Notes under the pieces: model-generated
What the model was told of the DNA's origin: nothing
The model's input: the letters and a program-made list of their open reading frames with translations, nothing else
Database searches by the model: none
Translations under genes and position numbers: made by a program
Shown: positions 24,481-31,695 of the stretch, piece by piece
Position numbering within the stretch: position 1 is the first letter of the stretch
Layout: the number at the start of each line of letters is the position of its first letter
DNA from: CAZKAP01 sp964550895
Lineage (GTDB): Bacteria; Bacteroidota; Bacteroidia; Flavobacteriales; Flavobacteriaceae
Assembly (NCBI GenBank): GCA_964550895.1
Contig: CAZKAP010000033.1
Coordinates: forward strand, 1-36,251
Reading direction: 5' to 3'
DNA length: 36,251 nucleotides

Positions 24481-26037
24481 ATGAAACGAATATTGTTGAT
24501 TTTTCTGTGCCTGTCCGGCATATTGGGATACGGTCAGAACAACTCCCCCAGGGTTGAGATTGAAAACGGTACCATAGAAGGCCTGTTGAGCGAGGACGGT
24601 ACCATAGAGAAGTATCTGGGCATTCCTTTCGCTAAGCCACCGATAGGTGAGCTTCGATGGGCGCCCCCGCAGAAGCCTGATTCCTGGGAGGGGGTTAAGG
24701 AGACCAAATCCTACGGCAAGCAGGCAGTTACCTACCGCTTCGCCGACTGGGTGGAGTTCGAGGAAGAGAACCTCAGCGAGGACTGCCTGTACCTGAACGT
24801 ATGGAAGCCCGCCGGCGAGCAGGAAGGCCTTCCGGTGCTGGTACAGATTCACGGGGGAGGCTTCGCTGCTGGCACCGGTGCGGAGGCCCGACTGGAAGGC
24901 AGCAGCATGGCCCGTGAAGGCATGGTCGTGGTCTCCATCAATTACAGGCTGAACATCTTCGGCTTCTTCGCTCATCCCGAACTCAGTAAGGAATCCCCAA
25001 AAGGCGCTTCAGGCAATTACGGCCTCATGGACCAGCAACTCGCCCTGCAATGGGTGCGGGACAATATCGCCCGATTCGGAGGGGATCCCGGGCGCGTAAC
25101 CATTACAGGAGAATCGGCCGGCTCCATGTCTGTACTGTCCCTGATGACCTCTCCCCTTTCCAAAGACCTGATGGCTGGAGCCATTGGTTCGAGCGGAGGG
25201 ACCATACCTATGTTTCCCCTGGTGCTGGCCGAGAGAAACGGGCGATTGATAGCAGAGAACGCGGGTTATACCAGCCTCGATCAGCTGAGAAAGGCCTCGA
25301 CCGCCGAGATACTGGAGATCTACAAGAATGTGGACGGCATGACCTTTTTTCCCGTGCGCGACGGTTACGTCTTGCCTGCAAACTTCAGCGAGCTGTACGA
25401 AGCTAAACAGCATGCAGACGTCCCGCTCATCGTCGGCTGGAACTCCACCGAAATGCCCGGAGAAGCCTATCTCGGTGGGAATGATTTCAGCAAAGAGCGA
25501 TTCGTCAGCGCCACCCAGGCAGCCTTCCCCAACCAATACCAGGAAATCCTGGCGGAATACCCCCATGAGACCCGGGATCAGGTGCGCCGTTCTTCTGCCG
25601 AACTCGCATCCCTTGGGTTTATCGTACCGGGAGCCTGGCAATGGTTCGATTTGCATCGTACCCTTTCCGAAAAGCCCGTGCATCGCTACATTTTCAGCAA
25701 GGTACACCCCCCGCATTCCTCCGTGGACCTGAGCACTTATGAGCCGCCCTTAGGCGCCTATCACGCCCAGGAGATCTCGTATTGCTGGGGTAATCTCGAC
25801 CTGAACGAGGGCTTCGAATACACCGAGGAGGACTACCGGGTATCGTCGGTGATGAAGCAGTACATGGTGAACTTCATCAAAACCGGTAACCCCAACGGCG
25901 AGGGGCTGCCGGAATGGCCAGCCGCCCAGGCCGGCGACTCCGAGCCCCTGATCATGGATTTCGACTCGGAAACCCGGCTTAGACCGGCAGATAAGGACTA
26001 CCGCATCGTGAATGCACTAAAGGCGATGGGGCAGTAG
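24481..26037 (+). CDS. type-B carboxylesterase, secreted
   Basis: The predicted enzyme is 518 residues from the ATG at 24481, which begins the signal peptide (MKRILLIFLCLSGILGYGQ). It is an alpha/beta-hydrolase of the carboxylesterase/lipase group. Landmarks are EKYLGIPFAKPPIGELRW, SEDCLYLNVWKP, oxyanion loop HGGG (124-127), and FGGDPGRVTITGESAGSMSV with nucleophile Ser212. The acid is probably Glu324 in GWNSTEMPGEAY and the base His428 in GAYHAQEISYCWG. Length and ends fit the family. The 11-base spacing after the heme/rhodanese fusion gene indicates co-transcription, so its ester substrate may be linked to that protein. No lipobox; a soluble periplasmic or secreted enzyme is expected. Confidence 0.93.
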   Translation: MKRILLIFLCLSGILGYGQNNSPRVEIENGTIEGLLSEDGTIEKYLGIPFAKPPIGELRWAPPQKPDSWEGVKETKSYGKQAVTYRFADWVEFEEENLSEDCLYLNVWKPAGEQEGLPVLVQIHGGGFAAGTGAEARLEGSSMAREGMVVVSINYRLNIFGFFAHPELSKESPKGASGNYGLMDQQLALQWVRDNIARFGGDPGRVTITGESAGSMSVLSLMTSPLSKDLMAGAIGSSGGTIPMFPLVLAERNGRLIAENAGYTSLDQLRKASTAEILEIYKNVDGMTFFPVRDGYVLPANFSELYEAKQHADVPLIVGWNSTEMPGEAYLGGNDFSKERFVSATQAAFPNQYQEILAEYPHETRDQVRRSSAELASLGFIVPGAWQWFDLHRTLSEKPVHRYIFSKVHPPHSSVDLSTYEPPLGAYHAQEISYCWGNLDLNEGFEYTEEDYRVSSVMKQYMVNFIKTGNPNGEGLPEWPAAQAGDSEPLIMDFDSETRLRPADKDYRIVNALKAMGQ

Positions 26038-26078
26038 CTTTAATGTCCGATGACTCCGAATCATGTTTGGAACAGCCG

Positions 26079-26109
26079 TTGTCCATCAGCCCGGCAATGC
26101 TTAGTTTAG
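26079..26109 (+). promoter_or_regulatory. candidate Bacteroidota promoter of the His-rich/HupE pair
   Basis: TTG at 26079-26081, a 20-base spacer and TAGTTTAG at 26102-26109 match the TTG-N17-23-TAnnTTTG consensus with one mismatch. Transcription would start around 26115, favouring the ATG at 26130 over the one at 26118. It suggests the metal pair can be expressed separately from the upstream genes. Confidence 0.45.
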
Positions 26110-26129
26110 GCCAATAAATGAAGATCACC

Positions 26130-27311
26130 ATGAAACGATCCCTCCCAGGCGCCCTTCTGATCCTGTTGCTCTGCAGCCACGACATGTACCTGAAAATGGA
26201 CAGCTACTTCCTGCAGGCCAATACCGAATCCGTGATTCACCTCTTTAATGGTACCTTCGATCGAAGCGATAACGTGATCAGCCGAGACCGCATGCTCGAC
26301 GTGAGCCTGGTCGGTAACGGTAATCGCAGGGCGGTAGATTCCACCGACTGGTTCGAAAAGAACAACACGACCTTCTTGCGATTCACGACCGGGGATGAAG
26401 GTACCTGGATCGCCGGGGTTTCCACCCGTCCCAGGAATATAGAAATGACTGCGGAGGACTTCAATGGCTACCTGGAACACGATGGAGTGCTGGACGAACT
26501 GGCCCGAAGAAAAGACACGGAAACACTGCAGGACGATGCCGTGGAACGCTACTCCAAGCACGTCAAGACCATTTTCCAGGTAGGAGAAACGTTAAGCGAC
26601 GACTGGAAGACGGTTTTGGGCTATCCTATTGAATTTGTCCCCATGGACAACCCATACGACCTGCATCCCGGTCATAGCCTGCGGGTGCAACTGCTTCGGG
26701 ATGGCGAGCCCTTACCCAACCAGCTGGTGTATGTCGGACACAAGCCCGACTATCACAACCATGCCGGCGAAGAACACACCCATGAGGACGGCACTACCCA
26801 CAGCCATGAAAACCAGGGCGAACATACGCATGCGGACGCAACCACGCATACTCATGCAAACGATGACGAGGGACATAGCCATGCCGGTACTCCTGAATCG
26901 CACAGCCATGAAAGCCAGGATCAGGAGCACACCCATGAGGACGGTACTACACACACTCATGCAACCGATGACGAGGGACATAGCCATGATAAAATCGATG
27001 CTGACGAAGGGCACACGCATGCGGGCACCCGACAGTTACGCACGGACGAAAACGGTATGGTCGAGGTCGATATTTCCGTAACGGGAGTATGGCACCTGCG
27101 AACCATTCATCTGGTTCCTTCCAATGAGGATGGGCTGACCCACGAGTCGAACTGGGCCACACTCACCTTTGCCGTGGGAGAAGGTCACTCGCATTCGCTC
27201 GATGGGGATACGCACACTCATGAGGACGCTGGGTTACCCTCTTATGTGTACTGGATCGGCAGCATCGTTCTGGTGGTAATCCTCTTTTTCTGGTTCAACC
27301 GTAAAAAGTAG
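26130..27311 (+). CDS. DUF4198-type periplasmic protein with histidine-rich repeat and C-terminal membrane anchor
   Basis: The predicted protein is 393 residues from the ATG at 26130; an ATG 4 codons earlier is possible. A signal peptide (MKRSLPGALLILLLCS) is followed by HDMYLKMDSYFL, so the mature chain would begin with histidine. Residues to about 205 resemble DUF4198 (CbiK/NikM-related) beta domains: ESVIHLFNGTF, LDVSLVG, HPGHSLRVQLLRDGEPLPNQ. Residues about 209-297 are an Asp/Glu/His-rich low-complexity stretch with 11 H-x-H pairs, such as EHTHEDGTTHSH and DDEGHSHAG. Two further pairs lie near the C-terminus (GHSHS, THTH). The domain then closes (VEVDISVTGVWHLRTIHLVP), and a transmembrane helix ends in FWFNRKK. 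It probably presents metal ions (Ni, Co, Zn or Cu not distinguishable) in the periplasm to the HupE-like protein encoded one base downstream. Confidence 0.82.
   Translation: MKRSLPGALLILLLCSHDMYLKMDSYFLQANTESVIHLFNGTFDRSDNVISRDRMLDVSLVGNGNRRAVDSTDWFEKNNTTFLRFTTGDEGTWIAGVSTRPRNIEMTAEDFNGYLEHDGVLDELARRKDTETLQDDAVERYSKHVKTIFQVGETLSDDWKTVLGYPIEFVPMDNPYDLHPGHSLRVQLLRDGEPLPNQLVYVGHKPDYHNHAGEEHTHEDGTTHSHENQGEHTHADATTHTHANDDEGHSHAGTPESHSHESQDQEHTHEDGTTHTHATDDEGHSHDKIDADEGHTHAGTRQLRTDENGMVEVDISVTGVWHLRTIHLVPSNEDGLTHESNWATLTFAVGEGHSHSLDGDTHTHEDAGLPSYVYWIGSIVLVVILFFWFNRKK
26754..27020 (+). repeat. DNA repeat encoding the His-rich segment
   Basis: Within the gene, imperfect repeats encode EHTHEDGTTH(S/T)H twice (around 26770 and 26923) and THTHA(N/T)DDEGHSH twice (around 26844 and 26949). 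The bases are nearly identical between copies, not only the amino acids, which points to recent duplication and possible length variation. Confidence 0.75.
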
Positions 27312-27312
27312 T

Positions 27313-27996
27313 ATGATCCGCGTTTCTAAACGTTTACTTACCACATTGACGCTGTTGATGCCTCTCGCCCTTTTGGCACACGACGTGAGCGACAGCGACC
27401 GTCAGGTGCTCATGGATGGGGATCTGTTCTCCTATATCTGGGTCGGAGCCAAGCACATGATCACCGGCTACGATCACATTCTATTTTTGGTGGGGGTGAT
27501 CTTTTTCCTGTCGGGTTTTCGCGATATCCTCAAGTTTATCACCGTTTTTACCCTGGGCCACAGTATAACGCTAACCGGGGCAACCTATCTCGGCATACAG
27601 GTTAATGAACACCTGGTCGATGCCGTAATTGGCCTGAGTGTGCTGTATAAGGGGTTCGAAAACCTCAGGGGCTTCGAACGCGTATTCCGAACGGGCTCTC
27701 CTAACTTGCTGCTGATGGTGTTCCTGTTCGGACTCATACACGGCATGGGCCTGTCTACACGTTTACAATCGTTTGCGTTGGGGGAAACGGACTTTCTGGG
27801 TAAAATCCTGAGCTTTAACCTGGGGGTGGAACTGGGTCAGGTGGCCGTATTGATTCCGGTGATCTTCCTGATTCAACTCTGGCGGAAGCAAAGCAGCTAC
27901 GGCGCCTTTTACAAGGCCGTGAATGTGTATCTGGTGATCGCGGGAGTTGGGCTGACCGCCTATCAGATCGGGCAGTATTTTACGAGTTCGCATTGA
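27313..27996 (+). CDS. HupE/UreJ-family membrane protein
   Basis: The 227-residue protein has its ATG one base after the stop of the His-rich gene. A signal peptide (LLTTLTLLMPLALLA) is followed by HDVSDSDRQ, so the mature end again begins with His-Asp. Five to six transmembrane segments follow, with family motifs GAKHMITGYDHILFLVGVIF, VFTLGHSITLTG, FLFGLIHGMGLS and FNLGVELGQVAVLIPV. The histidines in TGYDH, LGHS and LIHG are conserved and likely line a metal path. HupE and UreJ are linked to nickel supply for hydrogenase and urease, but relatives occur where neither enzyme is present and none is in this window. Pairing with the His-rich DUF4198 protein supports transition-metal transport; the metal and direction are unknown. 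It converges with the GNAT-nitrilase gene. Confidence 0.88.
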   Translation: MIRVSKRLLTTLTLLMPLALLAHDVSDSDRQVLMDGDLFSYIWVGAKHMITGYDHILFLVGVIFFLSGFRDILKFITVFTLGHSITLTGATYLGIQVNEHLVDAVIGLSVLYKGFENLRGFERVFRTGSPNLLLMVFLFGLIHGMGLSTRLQSFALGETDFLGKILSFNLGVELGQVAVLIPVIFLIQLWRKQSSYGAFYKAVNVYLVIAGVGLTAYQIGQYFTSSH

Positions 27997-28020
27997 GCCC
28001 GCGTGCACGCCTTAACTCAA
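27993..28020. terminator. weak hairpin between convergent genes
   Basis: TTGAG (27993-27997) and CTCAA (28016-28020) can pair around the self-complementary GCGTGCACGC (28001-28010), in the 15-base gap between two convergent stops. No T-run follows, so termination is a guess from position. Confidence 0.25.
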
Positions 28021-29550
28021 GTCCTGCCCATTCAGCGATCGATATAGATCGATCCGCCGGTCCTTCAGATTGCGAACACTGCCGAACTGGTGAAGTTCCG
28101 CTAACAGGTCGATATCCACATCGGTGATCAGTATCATCTCGGTATTAGGTGTGGCTTCGGATTTTATGCCGTTGGTGGGGAAGGCGAAATCACAAGGGGT
28201 GAATACCATGGACTGGGCAAACTGTATGTCCATGTTGTGCACATTGGGTAAGTTGCCCACGCTACCGGCAATGGCTACATAGCATTCGTTCTCGATCGCC
28301 CGTGCCTGGGCGCAATTCCGGACCCGTGAGTACCCGTTCTGAGTATCGGTGAGGAATGGAACAAAGAGCAGGTCCATGCCCTGGTCGGCCAGGACCCGGC
28401 CCAGTTCTGGGAATTCCACGTCGTAGCAAATGAGTATGCCTATTTTTCCGCAGTCCGTTTCAAAAACCTTGAGCTGATCGCCTCCCTGCATGCCCCAGAC
28501 TTTGGCCTCATCCGGGGTTACGTGAATTTTCTCGTAGCGCTCTATGGTCCCGTCCCGTTTGCACAGGTAGCCCACATTGAGCAGCTTTCCCTCCCGCACC
28601 TCAGGCATACTGCCGGTGATGATGTTGATGTTGTAGGAGATGGAAAGGTTGGAGAACCGCTGCACGATTTCTTCCGTATATCCGGCCAGTTCGCGTATGG
28701 CATCCGATTCACCCAGGTGATTGTACCTGGACATGAGCGGAGCATTAAAGAACTCGGGAAAGAGGGCAAAATCCGATCGGTAACCCGAGACCGCATCGAC
28801 AAAATATTCAGCCTGATGCATCAGAGTGTCGATGTCCTTGTAGGGGCGCATCTGCCATTGAATGAGGCCCAATCGCACCACCTTCTTGATGGTCTTGGCC
28901 TTAGGCGTCTTTTTCTCGTAGAAGATATTGTCCCATTCGAGCAAAACGGCGTATTCGTTAGAGGCCTCATCTCCCTCGAGATAGCCCTTGACCACTCGGG
29001 CGGGATGAAAGTCGTTGGATATTTGGAAGTTAAGAACCGGGTCGACGATCTCTTTCCTGCGGACTTTATCGATGTATTCCTTAGGACTTAAACTGTCCGC
29101 GTACTGGTGGTAATTGGGGATACGCCCCCCGAATACTATGCCCTTGAGGTTGTTCTTCTCGCAGTATTCCTTGCGGTAGTCGTAGAGGCGACGTCCGAGT
29201 CGAAGCCCCCGGAATTCGGGCTTAATAAAAATGTCGATCCCGTACAGCAGATTCCCTTTTGGGTTATGCGAATCGAAGGTATAATTTGCCGTGATTTCCT
29301 TGTAGGTATGGCTGTCCTCGAAGTCATCGTCATTGACAATAATGGAAAGGGCACAACCGGCCAGCACCCCGTTTGCCTTGATGACCACCTGGCCTTCCGG
29401 AAAGCGTTCCAGCAACACCTTAATGTGGTGTTCCCTCCAGTAGGCATCCGGCATGGACGTATAGGCCGAAACCATGGCTTCCTTCAGTTCCAGGTAATCC
29501 TCGAACTGCAGGTACATCAGCTCTACTTTATCGATATTGCTCAGTTCCAT
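28012..29550 (-). CDS. bifunctional GNAT acetyltransferase / carbon-nitrogen hydrolase
   Basis: The 512-residue protein starts at the ATG at 29550. Residues about 10-210 are a GNAT domain: GIDIFIKPEFRGLRLGRRLYDYR contains the acetyl-CoA loop RGLRLG, preceded by GVLAGCALSIIV. Residues about 222-505 are a nitrilase-superfamily domain with the full catalytic set: Glu266 in ALFPEFF, Lys341 in RYEKIHV and Cys375 in ILICYDVEFPE. It is a known two-domain architecture, thought to acylate and deamidate or hydrolyse a shared small substrate; the substrate has not been defined to my knowledge. No signal peptide; cytosolic. It appears monocistronic: the upstream ATPase gene ends 129 bases away with a hairpin between. 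Confidence 0.93.
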   Translation of the reverse strand: MELSNIDKVELMYLQFEDYLELKEAMVSAYTSMPDAYWREHHIKVLLERFPEGQVVIKANGVLAGCALSIIVNDDDFEDSHTYKEITANYTFDSHNPKGNLLYGIDIFIKPEFRGLRLGRRLYDYRKEYCEKNNLKGIVFGGRIPNYHQYADSLSPKEYIDKVRRKEIVDPVLNFQISNDFHPARVVKGYLEGDEASNEYAVLLEWDNIFYEKKTPKAKTIKKVVRLGLIQWQMRPYKDIDTLMHQAEYFVDAVSGYRSDFALFPEFFNAPLMSRYNHLGESDAIRELAGYTEEIVQRFSNLSISYNINIITGSMPEVREGKLLNVGYLCKRDGTIERYEKIHVTPDEAKVWGMQGGDQLKVFETDCGKIGILICYDVEFPELGRVLADQGMDLLFVPFLTDTQNGYSRVRNCAQARAIENECYVAIAGSVGNLPNVHNMDIQFAQSMVFTPCDFAFPTNGIKSEATPNTEMILITDVDIDLLAELHQFGSVRNLKDRRIDLYRSLNGQDLS

Positions 29551-29640
29551 AACGTCCGCATTGGGAACGTAAAGTTCTGGGAAAATTTTTTCTCACAGGG
29601 ACTTGTACATCTCCCATAAAGGATCTCTAGGGCTATCCCT

Positions 29641-29670
29641 ACACACTATGGCGCGCTCTGGATAGTGTGT
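29641..29670 (-). terminator. hairpin directly after the AAA_14 ATPase gene
   Basis: A perfect 9-base inverted repeat, ACACACTAT (29641-29649) and ATAGTGTGT (29662-29670), has a 12-base loop. It begins 9 bases after the ATPase stop on the minus strand. No T-run follows. It could terminate the ATPase transcript or be an operator for the GNAT-nitrilase gene downstream. Confidence 0.4.
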
Positions 29671-29679
29671 TCTATTTCA

Positions 29680-30927
29680 TCACGTCCATAAATTGCCGAA
29701 CGGAACGGCCCAGAGGTTTTCTCCGAAGGGAACCACCTGCGTACCCCGATAGAGCACGATTCCGGCTGCGAAATCTTTTCCGGTCAATCGCTGCAGCTCC
29801 TCCAGTCCTTTGAAATCCCCAGTGGCGATATGGTCGCGCTGCTTGACCTCCACCGCTGCCAGTTGGCCGTTGGCTTTCTGCAGAACGAAATCGACCTCCT
29901 TATGGTCGCTCGTTCTAAAATGAAACAGCTCCGGCCCATCCTCCTGAACGGCGATCAGCTTAAGCAATTCCGAAGCGACGAAGTTCTCCAACACATGGCC
30001 AAATACCTCGGGGCGTTTCCTCTCGAGTTCGGCGATATCATACTGCAAAAGGTGGCATAGTAGCAACGTATCCATCAAATAAGCCTTCGGGGCCTTTACC
30101 AGTCGCTTCCCGATATTTCGGTGCCAGGATGGAACATCGAAAACAAGGAATAGCATCTTGAGCAGCGTCCGGTAGTTCCGGGAGGTAACCGGGTTGAGCC
30201 CCGCATCCCGGGCAATGGCCGCATCGTTGCTCAATCCCCCGGCCCGGTTGGCCAGAATCCGCAGCAAATTTGGAACCGCGCTCAGCTTCTCGATTTCAGC
30301 CAATGACCGCACATCCCGCTGAAGGATGGTGCTCAGGTAGCCGTCGAACCAGGTCCTGCGTCCGGATGCTCCGGAACCCGATATCTCGGGATACGTCGCG
30401 GCACCGATTACCTGGATCAGGTCAGCAGCCCCGCTGCCTTCTGAGCGGAACTCGTTCTTAAAAAGTCTCTCGATAAAGGTTCCGGCCAGGCCCAACGCTT
30501 CCGATCCAGATAGCGGATAGAGGGTAAGCACGCCCATGCGCCCGACCAGCGCATCGGCGAGTTTGGGCAGGGCCAGGACATTGGCGGAGCCCGTTAACAA
30601 GAACCTCCCGTTTGACTCCTGCCCGAGTTCCAACCGGCGTTCGTCGACGACCGTCTTGAGCGCACGGAAGATCTCCGGCGCGAGCTGCACCTCGTCGATA
30701 ATAAGGGCCCCCTCTCTGATTCTCAGGAAGTTCTCCGGAGCATTCGCAGCTGCCAGAAATTGTGTCGTGTTATCGAACGTCACATATTCGGCGGGATACT
30801 CCGTCCGGGAGAAATGCTGGACTAACGTGCTCTTTCCGGACTGGCGCGGGCCGTTGAGGAACACTACGGGGTGTATCTCCAGTGCTCGCCGCAGTTTCGT
30901 TCGAACATGTCTCTCTATAAAGTCCAA
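29680..30927 (-). CDS. AAA_14 / DUF4143 ATPase
   Basis: The predicted protein is 415 residues from a TTG at 30927. No ATG is available before an upstream in-frame TAA, so a non-ATG start is likely. The N-terminal ATPase domain has Walker A GPRQSGKST (26-34), Walker B-like ALIIDEVQ (about 74-81) and sensor LLTGSANVL. The DUF4143 domain follows (about 190-400): YLSTILQRDVRSLAEI, LNPVTSRNYRTLLKMLFLVF and KAYLMDTLLLCHLL. It ends in a PD-(D/E)xK-like pattern (EVDFVLQKANGQ, then AVEVKQRD). These proteins are widespread, often in accessory regions, and their role is unsettled (proposed DNA-related or toxin-like functions). An A+T-rich repeat-laden leader precedes it. Upstream lies a dehydrogenase remnant, supporting insertion into a variable site. 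Confidence 0.9.
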   Translation of the reverse strand: MDFIERHVRTKLRRALEIHPVVFLNGPRQSGKSTLVQHFSRTEYPAEYVTFDNTTQFLAAANAPENFLRIREGALIIDEVQLAPEIFRALKTVVDERRLELGQESNGRFLLTGSANVLALPKLADALVGRMGVLTLYPLSGSEALGLAGTFIERLFKNEFRSEGSGAADLIQVIGAATYPEISGSGASGRRTWFDGYLSTILQRDVRSLAEIEKLSAVPNLLRILANRAGGLSNDAAIARDAGLNPVTSRNYRTLLKMLFLVFDVPSWHRNIGKRLVKAPKAYLMDTLLLCHLLQYDIAELERKRPEVFGHVLENFVASELLKLIAVQEDGPELFHFRTSDHKEVDFVLQKANGQLAAVEVKQRDHIATGDFKGLEELQRLTGKDFAAGIVLYRGTQVVPFGENLWAVPFGNLWT

Positions 30928-30939
30928 CTGCTCATCATT

Positions 30940-30998
30940 TCTTGCAAATATAAATTTAGCTTTTATAGTTTATAAAGCCAGCTTTTATTTTTGCAAGA
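30940..30998. promoter_or_regulatory. A+T-rich inverted and direct repeats before the ATPase gene
   Basis: A 15-base inverted repeat with one mismatch (30940-30954 and 30984-30998, beginning TCTTGCAAA) encloses two copies of AGCTTTTAT (30958-30966 and 30980-30988), spaced 22 bases, about two helical turns. It lies just before the ATPase start. The layout suggests a cooperative operator or autoregulatory site; no regulator is known. Confidence 0.45.
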
Positions 30999-31075
30999 TT
31001 CGGTCCGACATGACAGGCGCCATACTCACAGAGCCACTCGGGTCGCCTCGTTCTTTTCAGTGCGCGTGTATAACC

Positions 31076-31492
31076 TTAGGCCTGATTGTAGAGGGCGAAG
31101 ATCGGAGACCGCAGCATGCGCCCGGGTTCGGAGAGAATAAAATCCACGGTCTCGGACACCCGTTGCAGCGGCACCCAGTCGCTGAAGTCCGCATCCGGCA
31201 TCGCCTGACGGGTCGCCGGGGTATCCAGGGTGCTGGGTAGAATCACCGAGGCCTGTATGCCCGTGGCATTGGTCTCTTCGTTGATGAATTCCGCCAGGCG
31301 CAGCAGCAGGGACTTGGATAAACTGTAGGCCAGCAGGTCCTTGCCCTGAGCGGGCAGGATGGCGGCTCGGGATCCGATAAACACCAGCTGCAAGGGCCTG
31401 CCGAGTTCCCGGTGGCGTGCCACTAGGGGCTGCACCAAATGAAACGCGGAGAAGAAGTTCAGGTCGATCATCTTGAGAATCGAGTACGGCAA
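31076..31492 (-). pseudogene. 5'-truncated short-chain dehydrogenase/reductase remnant
   Basis: About 138 codons remain, beginning in sequence equivalent to the helix after the NNAG motif (ILKMIDLNFFSAFHLVQPL) and running to a normal C-terminus (MLRSPIFALYNQA, TAG-type end near 31076). The catalytic serine strand (LVFIGSRAAIL) and the Y-x-x-x-K pair (AYSLSKSLL) are intact. The first 90-100 residues, including the TGxxxGxG cofactor loop, are missing. The preceding sequence in all minus-strand frames shows no Rossmann N-terminus, and the only available start is a TTG at 31492. I infer loss of the 5' part by insertion or deletion, with a junction near 31480-31495. It cannot bind NAD(P) as it stands. 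Confidence 0.7.
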
Positions 31493-31695
31493 AAATCTGT
31501 GGTTTCTTGAGTGACCCCATATGGCGCGGCAAAGGTCGGCTAAAACCGGGCGGGGTATTCAGGGTTGCCGAACGCAGGCCTTGCACCAGGTGTTCATCGG
31601 CTCCGAGCGCCTTATTCCTTGAATATCCGCGCGCCCTCAGTTCTCGGATTGCCCTTATCCACCAGCCCTTCTGATTTTGTGGGGTTAGAGTATGT
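31493..31695. other. 203-base spacer between HipA-like gene and dehydrogenase remnant
   Basis: No supported gene or RNA is seen here. An open frame crosses it on the minus strand, but its product is Arg/Gly-rich with no recognisable motif. The junction with the dehydrogenase remnant lies at its low-coordinate end, so this may be part of an inserted segment. A repeat family member is possible but cannot be tested from one copy. Confidence 0.4.

Noticed and set aside
26754..27020. Regular short repeats resembling a CRISPR-like array
   Set aside because: The repeats are in frame and encode H-x-H units inside one protein; there are no unique spacers of constant size and no cas genes.
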